Shown here in pieces: positions 8,551 through 16,961 of a stretch of DNA of 52,782 nucleotides. Numbering within the stretch: position 1 is the stretch's first letter; the number at the start of each line of letters is the position of its first letter. The DNA lies in the NCBI GenBank assembly GCA_001512485.1, contig LFRV01000117.1, positions 41,549 to 94,330 of the forward strand, in the 5' to 3' direction. The DNA comes from Clostridiales bacterium DTU069. Its GTDB lineage: Bacteria; Bacillota; Clostridia; DSM-8532. Both the position numbers and the translations under genes were made by a program. The notes beneath the pieces are model-generated. The model was not told the DNA's origin and did no database searches. It was given only the letters and a program-made list of their open reading frames with translations.

Positions 8551-10299
8551 ATGAAAAAAGAAACAAAAATAGGGGACTATGAAGACCAAAGGAATGTATT
8601 ATTGGATGACCTTGGAAAGTATGAAGAAATAATTTCCGACTTTCTATGGGCTGTTATGCTGTTCCTGATAACCGCCGATACATTTACGGGTTATGTTATA
8701 GAGCATACGCCGTTTAAATGGCACACCTTTTTTGTCCAGCTTGCGGTTTTTGTTTTTATTATCGCCGTTTCCATATACAGAATGCTGAAAATAAGGAAAG
8801 AACAATTGGTACCCGGTTTTAAATATACTTTGCTAAAAGTATTGGACATTATTTTCATTGTTATATTGTTAAGCACGATGAATTACGGACATTATTTTTA
8901 CTTCATCGTGCTTCTTCCAATTATTAGCGTATGTGTTACGAGAGGATTTTCAACATCTCTTCCATATTTATTCATAGGCTTTGCCGTACAGGCATCAGCG
9001 TTTTTCCTTTCAAAAAACATTCCGGGAATAATGCGGGAATATGAGGTCAACCGTTATAATCCGGCTTTCTTAATGCTTATCGGGAGTGTATACATAGCGT
9101 CCCTTCTATTTTTAAAACTGCTCGGTGTATTTAATAAGCAATTCAGGCAAAGCGAACAGGATAATCAGAATCTTGTTGCCCAGCTTGGAAGGAAGTACGC
9201 CCAGCTTGAACAGGCAAGGATAGAAAAGCAGGAACAGTTTGATAAACTGAAGGAGGTTAATATTCAGCTTGAGGATACAAATAAAAGATTAACTTCAAGC
9301 CTTGCCGAATTTTTTACCTTACAGCAAATATCACAGGCTATCAGTTCAATATTCGATATGAATGAACTGCTGCAGTTTGTGAATGATGTGATAATCGGTG
9401 TTATGGGGGTAAGCACTTCAAACATAGCCCTTTACGGCATCGGGGGAAACAGGTTGAAAGTACAGGTTTCCAATATAATCAATAAACGGGAGTTGGCTAT
9501 TTTAACCGACAATATAAACAGCCCCGCGCTGAAAGAGGCTATTGATGAAGGCCGTACAATTTTAAACAACGCTGTTGATCCCGATCAATATGATTTTACG
9601 AGGGGAAGAAATGTAAGGTCCCTATTGTGCGCGCCATTAAAGGTAAAGGATAAAACGCATGGTTTTGTTCTGATTGAACACAGCATACCGGATGCTTTTG
9701 ATGACGATAATGTAAGGCTTCTTGAGATTATTACGCAACAGGTAAGTATTGCGATAGATAATGCCAGGTTGTATGAACAGTTACAGGAGTATGCTAATAC
9801 GGATGGGTTGACACAGGTTTATAACAGGATTTATTTCCAGAAACGTCTGAAGGAAGAACTTGATCATGCCGAACAGCAAGGCTATGAAGTGTCGGTCATT
9901 CTGTATGATATTGATGATTTTAAGCTGTTTAATGATTCATATGGGCATCTTTTCGGAGATGTTGTATTAAAATCAATAGCTCAAGCGGTAAAAGAGTCTA
10001 TTAGAAAAGACGATTTGGTTGCGAGGTTTGGGGGAGAAGAATTTATTATTCTGCTGCCTCATACCGGAACGGAAAGAGCTTATGAAAAAGCCGAGGAGTT
10101 GAGAAAACAAATAGCCTCTTTGACTATTGAAGACAAAAATGTCATCGCTTCTGTGACCGTGAGCATGGGGGTTTCCACTTTCCCTGCCTTGGCCGATAAC
10201 GACGCGTCTCTTATAAGCAGCGCCGATAATGCCCTGTACGAAGCGAAAAGAAGCGGGAAAAATTGCGTAAAAATAGCTTCCCGGTTAAGAAGCATATAA
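8551..10299 (+). CDS. Membrane diguanylate cyclase (TM region-coiled coil-GAF-GGDEF)
   Basis: 582 residues. An N-terminal block of about six hydrophobic segments (residues ~30-200), a Gln/Glu-rich coiled coil (~200-250), a GAF-like sensor domain (~255-410) and a C-terminal GGDEF domain. The active site is intact, RFGGEEF with GGEEF at 494-498, and the inhibitory I-site RKDD sits at 485-488, exactly five residues upstream. It should make c-di-GMP from two GTP and be subject to product inhibition. It starts 10 bases after the FtsA-like gene and is probably co-transcribed with it, which hints that c-di-GMP and that ATPase act in one pathway. Confidence 0.93.
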   Translation: MKKETKIGDYEDQRNVLLDDLGKYEEIISDFLWAVMLFLITADTFTGYVIEHTPFKWHTFFVQLAVFVFIIAVSIYRMLKIRKEQLVPGFKYTLLKVLDIIFIVILLSTMNYGHYFYFIVLLPIISVCVTRGFSTSLPYLFIGFAVQASAFFLSKNIPGIMREYEVNRYNPAFLMLIGSVYIASLLFLKLLGVFNKQFRQSEQDNQNLVAQLGRKYAQLEQARIEKQEQFDKLKEVNIQLEDTNKRLTSSLAEFFTLQQISQAISSIFDMNELLQFVNDVIIGVMGVSTSNIALYGIGGNRLKVQVSNIINKRELAILTDNINSPALKEAIDEGRTILNNAVDPDQYDFTRGRNVRSLLCAPLKVKDKTHGFVLIEHSIPDAFDDDNVRLLEIITQQVSIAIDNARLYEQLQEYANTDGLTQVYNRIYFQKRLKEELDHAEQQGYEVSVILYDIDDFKLFNDSYGHLFGDVVLKSIAQAVKESIRKDDLVARFGGEEFIILLPHTGTERAYEKAEELRKQIASLTIEDKNVIASVTVSMGVSTFPALADNDASLISSADNALYEAKRSGKNCVKIASRLRSI

Positions 10300-10314
10300 A
10301 TGGGCAATAAAAAA

Positions 10315-11070
10315 TCAGTATTTTGTTCGCATAGCATGTTCCCGATGGCTTTCAAATCCGACAAAACTTAAATCAGGCAATATGGCTGCTTTCTTTATTC
10401 TAAGAGATTTATACATCCGTTTAAAAATTCTTTTATATTGTGGTTTGTAATCTGTACTCAAAACAAACATCGAGAAACGGTACATTTCGTTTCCGTTTTC
10501 GAGAAAGACTTCGAATCCCTTTATGTCGTTTTTTGTATCCATAAAAACATATTCCCACATAAATCCGTTAAGTTCCTGGACTTTGATGGCTGATTCGCTG
10601 AAGTTGATAAAAGTCATTGAAGAATATTTCTTTGATTCGTTCAAAAATTCCTCCAAATTCCGATCCAATTTCCACACCTGAAAAAAACCGTGTACTTTAT
10701 TGTTTGTATGATGGAAATTCATATGAATTCTTATTTCCTGCCCGAGATTAATGATTTCATCCAGTCTTAATGCGTCAGGGTACTGAAATGTGATTTCCGA
10801 CATATCGTATTGCTGTATGGTCGCCGTCTTCCATTTGTCCTCAAAACGCAACCCGGTCTCGATTATCGGAGAGCTTTCTTTCGATGACATGTATATGTCC
10901 GACATCTTTGTTGAATGCGGCAAAATCAACGAAACTCGCCGGGCTATTACAATCTCCGTTTCAGGCAGCGTATGCCGGATAATGCCGACCAATGCATATG
11001 CCAGCACAAGAATAATTGATATGACAGTAATGAGCAGATATTTTCTGCGTGTTAACACGAGAATATACAT
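10315..11070 (-). CDS. Membrane-anchored protein of unknown function
   Basis: A 251-residue protein I do not recognise by family. It has a basic N-terminus and one transmembrane segment (residues ~11-30), so most of it should lie outside the membrane. The exported part has a mixed alpha/beta pattern with many aromatic residues and ends in a basic stretch, loosely like PsbP/DcrB-type anchored domains. Its 3' end converges on the diguanylate cyclase with a 15-bp gap. The ribosome binding site before ATG 11070 is weak (TAGGTAATAATA). It lies below a strong bidirectional terminator and so is expressed apart from cheW. Confidence 0.65.
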   Translation of the reverse strand: MYILVLTRRKYLLITVISIILVLAYALVGIIRHTLPETEIVIARRVSLILPHSTKMSDIYMSSKESSPIIETGLRFEDKWKTATIQQYDMSEITFQYPDALRLDEIINLGQEIRIHMNFHHTNNKVHGFFQVWKLDRNLEEFLNESKKYSSMTFINFSESAIKVQELNGFMWEYVFMDTKNDIKGFEVFLENGNEMYRFSMFVLSTDYKPQYKRIFKRMYKSLRIKKAAILPDLSFVGFESHREHAMRTKY

Positions 11071-11130
11071 TATTATTACCTATGTTTAGGATCTCATTTA
11101 TTTATATGCGTGAAAAGGATAATAAAGAAT

Positions 11131-11165
11131 AAAAGCCGGCGGTTATATTGCCGCCGGCTTTTACT
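11131..11165. terminator. Bidirectional terminator downstream of cheW
   Basis: A perfect 12-bp stem, AAAAGCCGGCGG (11131-11142) with CCGCCGGCTTTT (11151-11162), and an eight-base loop. On the minus strand the stem's own T-run terminates cheW. Confidence 0.9.
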
Positions 11166-11177
11166 TGATATATAAAA

Positions 11178-11663
11178 CTACTGTTGTTCCAATACCGAAT
11201 CTTTATTTTCATCAATAAATTCCTTAATATTGTTTTCCTCGTCGGGAGAAAGAACATTTTCCAGGTCAAGCATTAAGATAAGCTTCTCACCGACTTTTGC
11301 AACTCCCGATAAAAAGCGTCTTTCAAAACCGGTAATAGACGGTGGGGTATTTTCAATGTCTTCTTCAGGCACTTTCACTATTTCAGATACCATGTCAACC
11401 GTGAAACCAACCAGGAAATCTTTATAATTAACGACAATTATCTTGCTGTTTTCATCAAAATCCTTGTCCGGCATCCCCAGGCGTTTCCGTAAATTGAAAA
11501 CTGTCAGGACATTGCCCCTAAGGTTAATCAGTCCTTCTATGAAAGGCGGGGTAGTCGGAACTTTAAAAAATTCCTGCAACTTATTTATTTCACGCACCTG
11601 TCTGATGTCAACACCGAATTCTTCATCTCCAACCCTGAACTTGACAAATTGAAGGATTGCCAT
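11178..11663 (-). CDS. cheW: Chemotaxis coupling protein CheW
   Basis: A 161-residue CheW-domain protein that normally bridges chemoreceptors and the CheA kinase. Recognisable parts are FRVGDEEFGVDIRQVREI, PPFIEGLINLRGNVLTVFNLRKRL and a C-terminal acidic tail. Start at ATG 11663 behind AGGGGG; an upstream in-frame start adds a segment not found in the family. No cheA, receptor or flagellar gene is nearby, so it is a stand-alone copy that may serve a receptor array encoded elsewhere. Confidence 0.93.
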   Translation of the reverse strand: MAILQFVKFRVGDEEFGVDIRQVREINKLQEFFKVPTTPPFIEGLINLRGNVLTVFNLRKRLGMPDKDFDENSKIIVVNYKDFLVGFTVDMVSEIVKVPEEDIENTPPSITGFERRFLSGVAKVGEKLILMLDLENVLSPDEENNIKEFIDENKDSVLEQQ

Positions 11664-11830
11664 CTTATAACCCCCTATAATAACTGTTTTCAGTTGTAAA
11701 ACAATACCACTATACATTTACCATTTTATCAATAACATAAACAATAGGCAATAAAAAATGCCGATTTATGTGCTTTTTGAAGCTTTTTCGTTCCTTTTCC
11801 GTAAAATAGACAGAACATTCCAAGCAGCAC

Positions 11831-13027
11831 TTATGAGCGGTAACTGCTGTTTATTTTTACATAATCATAGGAAAGGTCGCAAGTCCACATAGTATCGGAA
11901 GAAGTACCCATTTTCAAATCAACCGCAATCAGTATTTCATCCCTGCTTAGTATTTCAGCGGCTTTTTCTTCATCAAAAACAAGGCCTGTTCCATCTTTGC
12001 ATACCTGTAAGCCACCAAGCCAAATATCAACTGTTTCGGGATTGAATAACGCACCCGAATATCCCATAGCGTTTATGATTCTTCCCCAGTTGGCATCCTG
12101 GCCGAATATTGCTGTTTTCACGAGCAGGGACTTGGAAATGGCATTGGAAATAACATGCGCGGTATTGTCATCCGGAGCATTTATTACGCGGATTTCAACC
12201 AATTTCGTAGCGCCTTCGCCGTCCTTCGCGATCAATTTTGCAAGATAAATTGCGGCTTTTTCGAGTTCTTTGGCAAAAATCCTGAAGTCGTCATTTTCCT
12301 GTTCTATTACAGGGTTTCCGGCTTTCCCGTTTGCAAGCATCAAAACCATATCGCACTCGCTCATGTCACCATCTATCGAAACCCTGTTGAATGATTTATT
12401 TACAGCGCTGGATAAAGCTTTTTGAAGCATCTCATCGGATATTGCCGCATCGGTTAGGAAAACTACTATAAGCGTTGCCATATCCGGGTGGATCATTCCG
12501 GAACCCTTTGCCATTCCGTATATCGTTGCGGTTTTACCCGAAAGGTTTATATCAACCGATATTTCTTTTTTAATCGTGTCCGTGGTCATAATCGCGCTTG
12601 CGGCGTCAGAAGCGCCGTCCGCAGATAATTTCTCATACGCGTTATCAATCCCTGCTTTGATATTCTGTATTGGAAGGCGGAACCCGATTACGCCCGTTGA
12701 ACCGAGCAATACCTCGTTTTTATCACAGCCGATGATTTTTGCGGTATAATCAGCGATTAATTCCGCATCGGCGTCGCCTGCGGGACCAACACAAGCATTC
12801 GCGTTGCCGCTGTTTATCGTTATTGCCTTGACGCGGCTGCCTTTGACATGCTGCATTGTCCATTTCAGCGAGTGGCCTTTTACAATGTTTTTTGTATATA
12901 CACCGGCTGCCTGCGCGGGTATATCGGAAACAATCAAAGCCAAATCCTTGTTCCCGTTTTTCTTTATTCCGCAGTGTACCCCTGAGGCCTTAAAGCCAAG
13001 CGGCAGTTTATATCTTTTGTCCGACAT
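11831..13027 (-). CDS. argJ: Bifunctional ornithine acetyltransferase / N-acetylglutamate synthase
   Basis: 398 residues matching ArgJ, which transfers the acetyl group from N-acetylornithine to glutamate in the cyclic arginine pathway and may also use acetyl-CoA. The self-cleavage site is in KGSGMIHPDMATL, where Thr becomes the N-terminal nucleophile of the beta chain. VSIDGDMSECD and WGRIINAMGYSGA are also characteristic. The usual bacterial form is MIAPNMATML, so H and D replace A and N before the cleavage point. Start at ATG 13027 with a GGAGG site. argC, argB and argD are absent here. Confidence 0.93.
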   Translation of the reverse strand: MSDKRYKLPLGFKASGVHCGIKKNGNKDLALIVSDIPAQAAGVYTKNIVKGHSLKWTMQHVKGSRVKAITINSGNANACVGPAGDADAELIADYTAKIIGCDKNEVLLGSTGVIGFRLPIQNIKAGIDNAYEKLSADGASDAASAIMTTDTIKKEISVDINLSGKTATIYGMAKGSGMIHPDMATLIVVFLTDAAISDEMLQKALSSAVNKSFNRVSIDGDMSECDMVLMLANGKAGNPVIEQENDDFRIFAKELEKAAIYLAKLIAKDGEGATKLVEIRVINAPDDNTAHVISNAISKSLLVKTAIFGQDANWGRIINAMGYSGALFNPETVDIWLGGLQVCKDGTGLVFDEEKAAEILSRDEILIAVDLKMGTSSDTMWTCDLSYDYVKINSSYRS

Positions 13028-13141
13028 ATGAATAACCTCCGACGTAGCTGGATTATAATAGCGAAATCACGCTTTATGACATTATTCTGCCATGTTTTAC
13101 AAACAGTATAAATTACGCTGTACAATAAATCAAGCATAAAT

Positions 13142-13178
13142 TACCCGAGCCACCCGCTATGTTACCGCTTGCCCTGAA
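13142..13178. repeat. Left arm of the repeat mosaic
   Basis: ACCCGAGCCACCCGCTATGTTACCGCTTG... recurs at 13678-13714 almost unchanged, each time followed by GAACTATT-TACAATA. It is the flank of the element described at 13505-13680 and marks this locus as a duplicated or rearranged repeat. Confidence 0.7.
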
Positions 13179-13182
13179 GAAC

Positions 13183-13379
13183 TATTGTACAATAACGGAA
13201 ACTATAGCGGAATGAAGCATTAGAGATATACAGTCAGAGCGAGGGTAAGCAAGTCGACTGTTTGAGCAAAAATGCTTCCTGCAAAAAATTTTCATAGCAT
13301 TTTTGCGAGTTTCGACTTGCCCGAGCGAAACTTACTAGCTCTTGCGAATGAAGCTTTTTGTTGACGGTATTGTACAATA
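13183..13379. mobile_element. Small non-coding insertion with a 12-bp duplicated site (MITE-like)
   Basis: About 173 bp (13195-13367) are bounded on both sides by TATTGTACAATA (13183-13194 and 13368-13379). The related locus at 13711-13730 has the same outer sequence, GAACTATT..AATAGTTC, without an insert. The inside carries a strong hairpin: GCAAGTCGA (13249-13257) with TCGACTTGC (13312-13320), and GCAAAAATGCT (13266-13276) with AGCATTTTTGC (13296-13306). It has no coding capacity and no transposase. Similar half-sites occur near 18556, 39019 and 52766. Confidence 0.65.
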
Positions 13380-13504
13380 GTTCAATAAGCGGTGGATGAA
13401 CAATATTTCAGCGAATCCTGGTTCGGGTGTTTCGGGTTCTGCTTTATTTCCGCGAGTCCTGGTTCGGGTGTTTCGGGTTCTGCTTTATTTCCGCGGGTCC
13501 TGAT
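13380..13504. repeat. Direct repeat and 41-bp tandem repeat
   Basis: The segment ACAATAGTTCAATAAGCGGT and the ~45 bp after it recur at 13724-13782. Within it, a 41-bp unit beginning CCTGGTTCGGGTGTTTCGGG is present at 13417-13457 and 13458-13498. A third unit starts at 13499 and runs into the 175-bp element. The unit carries the terminal TCGGGTGTTTCGG of that element, so it looks like repeated slippage or partial insertion of its end. Confidence 0.75.
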
Positions 13505-13680
13505 TCGGGTGTTTCGGGTTCCTGGGGCGACAAAGCACAAACCATTCGACACGCTTCAGATCATGATTTACGTTTACGGAGAGGTCTCCATATCCCGGGT
13601 CGCTCATTAACCCGCTCCGCATTTGCCTGTAGGCAGCAGGGCTTCGAAGCATGTCGCCCGTCGTCACCGAAAACACCCGA
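13505..13680. repeat. ~175-bp intergenic element, copy B (complete)
   Basis: It begins TCGGGTGTTTCGG and ends CCGAAAACACCCGA, imperfect terminal inverted repeats. Inside are CAGATCATGATTTACGTTT, GGAGAGGTCTCC, a CGGGT...ACCCG hairpin and GGGC(N13)GCCC just before GTCGTCACCG. The same order is found in copy C (43791-43964), and the right half in copy A (1-85). No transposase or convincing protein is encoded. It could be a MITE, a REP-like element or a structured RNA. Confidence 0.75.
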
Positions 13681-13785
13681 ACCACCCGCTATGTTACCGC
13701 TTGTCCTGAAGAACTATTATACAATAGTTCAATAAGCGGTGGATGAACAATATTTCAGCGAGTCCTGGTTCGGGTGTTTCGTGCG
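13681..13785. repeat. Right flank of the repeat mosaic, empty insertion site
   Basis: It holds the uninterrupted palindromic site GAACTATTATACAATAGTTC (13711-13730). This corresponds to the interrupted site at 13179-13383. It then repeats the sequence of 13384-13440, up to CGGGTGTTTCG just before the PNP promoter. Confidence 0.7.
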
Positions 13786-13814
13786 TTGACAAAGCAAATG
13801 CATTCGGTTAATAT
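13786..13814 (+). promoter_or_regulatory. Strong promoter for the purine nucleoside phosphorylase gene
   Basis: A consensus TTGACA (13786-13791), a 17-bp spacer and TAATAT (13809-13814), 50 bp before the start codon. The -35 box begins directly after the repeat's CGGGTGTTTCG, so the repeat ends at the promoter edge. Confidence 0.8.
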
Positions 13815-13864
13815 TGACATGAAACTTGTTTTCAGCCTGAAATGGCGCTTCCAGGGAGGTTCTT

Positions 13865-14689
13865 ATGAAAAATTATATGAGCATGGCTAAAGAATCGGCC
13901 GAATACCTGAAATCAAAAATCGGAAAAACACCTCTTGTTTCCATTGTACTTGGTTCAGGTCTTGGAAATCTTGCGAAAAGCATCTCGGATAAAAGAGAAA
14001 TCTATTACGAACAGATACCGAATTTTCCGAAAACGACGGTTCCGGGCCATGACGGAATGCTGATTTATGGGGAGCTTTGCGGTAGAAGTGTAATTGCTAT
14101 GAAAGGGCGCTTCCATTATTACGAGGGATGGAATATGCAGGAAGTTGTTTTTCCGCTGCGTGTTTTCAAGCTCCTCGGCATAAACAACCTTATACTGACA
14201 AATGCCGCCGGTGCTGTAAACACCGGATTCAAACCCGGAGACCTTATGCTTATAACGGATCATATAGGGTTTTTTGCGGAAAATCCGCTGCGTGGACCAA
14301 ATATGGATGAATTCGGGCCAAGATTCCCGGATATGACCCGTGTTTATGATCGGAATCTTATCGAATTAGCGTTAATGTGCGCGAAAAACCTAAATTGTGA
14401 AATTAAACAGGGTGTGTATGGATATACCAAAGGTCCGTCTTTTGAAACTCCGGCCGAGATTAAAGCGCTTCGAGCTTTCGGAGCGGATGCGGTCGGTATG
14501 TCAACCGTCCCGGAAGCCATTGCGGCCAGGCATATGGGAATGAGAATACTGGGGATTTCCTGTATGACTAATATGGCCGCGGGAGTGACAGACAAGCCGC
14601 TGACCCATGAAGAAGTTATTGAAACAGGGAAAATGGTTGAGAAAAAGTTTGAAGCGCTTATCATCGAAACAATAAAGAACTGGACATAA
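13865..14689 (+). CDS. punA: Purine nucleoside phosphorylase (trimeric, inosine/guanosine type)
   Basis: 274 residues of the low-molecular-weight trimeric PNP family, which phosphorolyses purine nucleosides to base and ribose-1-phosphate. Phosphate-site and substrate motifs are VLGSGLG, TVPGHDG, MKGRFHYYEGW, LTNAAGAVN, KGPSFETPAEI, VGMSTVPEAIAARH and GISCMTNMAAG. Start at ATG 13865 behind GGGAGGTT. It is followed by S-adenosylhomocysteine hydrolase, with its own promoter. The pair fits salvage of the adenosine released from SAH, although this PNP class prefers 6-oxopurine nucleosides, so deamination of adenosine would be needed first. Confidence 0.94.
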   Translation: MKNYMSMAKESAEYLKSKIGKTPLVSIVLGSGLGNLAKSISDKREIYYEQIPNFPKTTVPGHDGMLIYGELCGRSVIAMKGRFHYYEGWNMQEVVFPLRVFKLLGINNLILTNAAGAVNTGFKPGDLMLITDHIGFFAENPLRGPNMDEFGPRFPDMTRVYDRNLIELALMCAKNLNCEIKQGVYGYTKGPSFETPAEIKALRAFGADAVGMSTVPEAIAARHMGMRILGISCMTNMAAGVTDKPLTHEEVIETGKMVEKKFEALIIETIKNWT

Positions 14690-14773
14690 TTTACCGCAAA
14701 TTGCTTCAAGGGAACATGAAGATACGTAAACTGAAAATAAATAAGATATAACTGAATATAGTTGCAAATAGCC

Positions 14774-14802
14774 TTGAAATTGAAAAATCCGGATGATATA
14801 AT
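14774..14802 (+). promoter_or_regulatory. Promoter for ahcY
   Basis: TTGAAA (14774-14779), 17 bp, TATAAT (14797-14802), about 48 bp before the start codon. A close consensus match. Confidence 0.8.
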
Positions 14803-14849
14803 TAAGAAAGTTTAACCAATAGCTAAATAAATGAATTATAGGAGTAAAA

Positions 14850-16094
14850 ATGGATAGTGTAATACGCGATATTAATCTTGCTCCCTCAGGCAGGCAGAAA
14901 ATAGAGTGGGTAAAAAGAAATATGCCGATTTTGAGAAAGATAGAGGATGAATTTAAACAAAATCGTCCGTTTGATGGCATAAAGATATCAATGTCAATTC
15001 ATCTCGAGGCAAAAACGGCATATCTATCACAGGTTCTTTCATCGGGCGGCGCGAAAGTAGCGGTCACCGGAAGCAATCCGTTGTCAACACAGGATGATGT
15101 GGCGGCGGCGCTGGCTGCCGAAGGCATAAAAGTCTATTCCTGGTATGGCGCGACGGAATCCGAATACAACAACCATATCGACCTCACATTGGAACACGGT
15201 CCTCATATCATTATTGACGATGGAGGAGATCTCGTACATTCCCTTCATACGCGGAAAAGGAACCTTTTGTCCGGTGTTTACGGCGGGTGCGAGGAAACCA
15301 CAACGGGAATAATGCGTTTAAAGTCGATGGAGAAAAACGGGGTATTAATGATACCGATGATGGCTGTTAACGATGCGATGTGCAAACACCTTTTTGACAA
15401 CAGGTATGGCACCGGTCAATCGGTTTGGGATGGAATAAACAGAACAACAAACCTTATAGTTGCAGGTAAAACCGTAGTGGTAGCCGGATACGGTTGGTGC
15501 GGCAAAGGCGTTGCGATGAGGGCAAAAGGGCTTGGCGCGAAGGTTATAGTAACCGAAGTCGATCCCGTTAAGGCAATTGAGGCGGTAATGGACGGTTTTA
15601 CGGTTATGACAATGGACGAGGCTTCCGAAATCGGTGATTTGTTTATTACGGTTACCGGATGCGAGAAAGTGATCGTGAAGCGGCACTTTGAAAAAATGAA
15701 AGATGGAGCTGTGTTATGCAATGCGGGGCATTTCAATGTTGAAGTCTGGCTTCCCGATCTCGAGGATATTTCTAAGAATATATCCGAAACGAGGAAGAAT
15801 ATCAAATGTTATACCCTCGAAAATGGGCGCAATCTTTATGTGCTTGGGGAAGGGAGACTGGTAAACCTTGCGTGCGGAGACGGGCACCCCGCTGAGATAA
15901 TGGATATGAGTTTCGCGGTACAGGCATATGCCAGTATATATATTCTTGAAAACAGGAATGCTTTAAGACCGGGAGTGTTTGAAATTCCGGAAGAGATAGA
16001 CAAAAAAATTGCGTTTCTTAAGCTTGAAAGCCTCGGCATAAAGATTGACAGGCTTACCGATGAACAAGAACGCTATATAAACGGCTGGAACTGA
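14850..16094 (+). CDS. ahcY: Adenosylhomocysteinase (SAH hydrolase)
   Basis: 414 residues. Hydrolyses S-adenosylhomocysteine to adenosine and homocysteine, using bound NAD, and so relieves product inhibition of SAM methyltransferases. Seen: SIHLEAKTAYL, SNPLSTQDDVAAAL, IIDDGGDLVH, GGCEETTTGI, the NAD-binding GYGWCGKGVAMRAKG, CNAGHFNVE and NLACGDGHPAEIMD. It is of the short type found in many anaerobes and thermophiles, without the extra insert of the longer bacterial/plant form. Start at ATG 14850 behind ATAGGAG. The gene just downstream is a methyltransferase, which fits the role. Confidence 0.95.
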   Translation: MDSVIRDINLAPSGRQKIEWVKRNMPILRKIEDEFKQNRPFDGIKISMSIHLEAKTAYLSQVLSSGGAKVAVTGSNPLSTQDDVAAALAAEGIKVYSWYGATESEYNNHIDLTLEHGPHIIIDDGGDLVHSLHTRKRNLLSGVYGGCEETTTGIMRLKSMEKNGVLMIPMMAVNDAMCKHLFDNRYGTGQSVWDGINRTTNLIVAGKTVVVAGYGWCGKGVAMRAKGLGAKVIVTEVDPVKAIEAVMDGFTVMTMDEASEIGDLFITVTGCEKVIVKRHFEKMKDGAVLCNAGHFNVEVWLPDLEDISKNISETRKNIKCYTLENGRNLYVLGEGRLVNLACGDGHPAEIMDMSFAVQAYASIYILENRNALRPGVFEIPEEIDKKIAFLKLESLGIKIDRLTDEQERYINGWN

Positions 16095-16163
16095 TAAATA
16101 AAGCCAAAGCGGCAGACCGGTTTACACCAAAAAAATTACACATTTCAATGCCTGGAGGGTCAA

Positions 16164-16961
16164 ATGGAAAAAGAAATACTTAATATGGAAGAAGCGGCCA
16201 ATCTTTTTGGAGTAAGCATGAAGACATTTATTAAGCTGCTGAAGGAGGAAAATGTTCCTGCGAGGAAAATAGGCAGGGAATGGCGTTTTTCAAAAAGGGC
16301 GCTTATTGACTGGCTGTCTCGCGGCAACTCTAAAGATTATTCCTCGAGCGAGCAGGACACCCGTCAATATTTTGAACAGGTTGCAGGGAAATGGGAAGAA
16401 ATCAGCAGCCAATACTATGACAGTTCAATAATAAACAAAATTATTGATTCGGGTTTTCTGAAAGATAACATGACCGTACTTGACTATGGAGCCGGCGATG
16501 GGTTTATTGCAAGAGGAATTGCCCCTTATGCGAGAAAAATAATAGCAATCGATACATCAGGCTCAATGCTTGACGAACTTGAACGCAAGGCAAAATCGCA
16601 GGGAATTGCAAATATATTGACATTTGAATGCGACATAAACGAAGTACCGCTGCGCAGCGCGTCAGTTGATCTGGTTTGCGCGTCAATGATTCTGCATCAT
16701 ATTGAAGAACCCAGGGAATTGATTGCGGAATTCCATCGCGTTTTAAAACCCGAAGGCATTCTTTTTATTGCCGATTTTCTTCCATATGAAGATGAAGCAT
16801 TTAAAAACAACATGCATGACTTCCATATGGGACTGGATCCTGTTGCGCTTGAGAAATGGCTTATTGACATCGGTTTTTACAGTATTACGATAGAAAGCAT
16901 GTCAAGCAGGCCGGATAAAAACATATTCGTATTGACCGCTAATAAGGTGTATGCGGAATGA
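16164..16961 (+). CDS. Excisionase-type HTH fused to a class I SAM-dependent methyltransferase
   Basis: 265 residues with two domains. Residues 1-55 are a MerR/excisionase-like helix-turn-helix (MEEAANLFGVSMKTFIKLL, then VPARKIGREWRFSKRALIDWL). Residues ~65-260 are a Rossmann methyltransferase with motif I VLDYGAGDGFIARG, an acidic motif II IIAIDTS and a post-motif region VDLVCASMILHHIEEP. The target, DNA, protein or small molecule, cannot be read from the sequence. Arsenite-type cysteines are not seen. It lies 69 bp after ahcY, which removes the SAH that such an enzyme would release. Start at ATG 16164 behind TGGAGGG. Its stop overlaps the next start (ATGA). Confidence 0.85.
   Translation: MEKEILNMEEAANLFGVSMKTFIKLLKEENVPARKIGREWRFSKRALIDWLSRGNSKDYSSSEQDTRQYFEQVAGKWEEISSQYYDSSIINKIIDSGFLKDNMTVLDYGAGDGFIARGIAPYARKIIAIDTSGSMLDELERKAKSQGIANILTFECDINEVPLRSASVDLVCASMILHHIEEPRELIAEFHRVLKPEGILFIADFLPYEDEAFKNNMHDFHMGLDPVALEKWLIDIGFYSITIESMSSRPDKNIFVLTANKVYAE

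Noticed and set aside
13485..13685. Minus-strand frame in the 175-bp element, sharing RVFSVTTGDML.SPAAY with a frame in copy A (28-213)
   Set aside because: The shared peptide follows from the repeated DNA. In copy A the frame stops soon after PAAYK, and in copy C the same frame is closed by TAA just after the conserved segment. No ribosome binding site is seen. A conserved nucleotide element is a better explanation than a protein.
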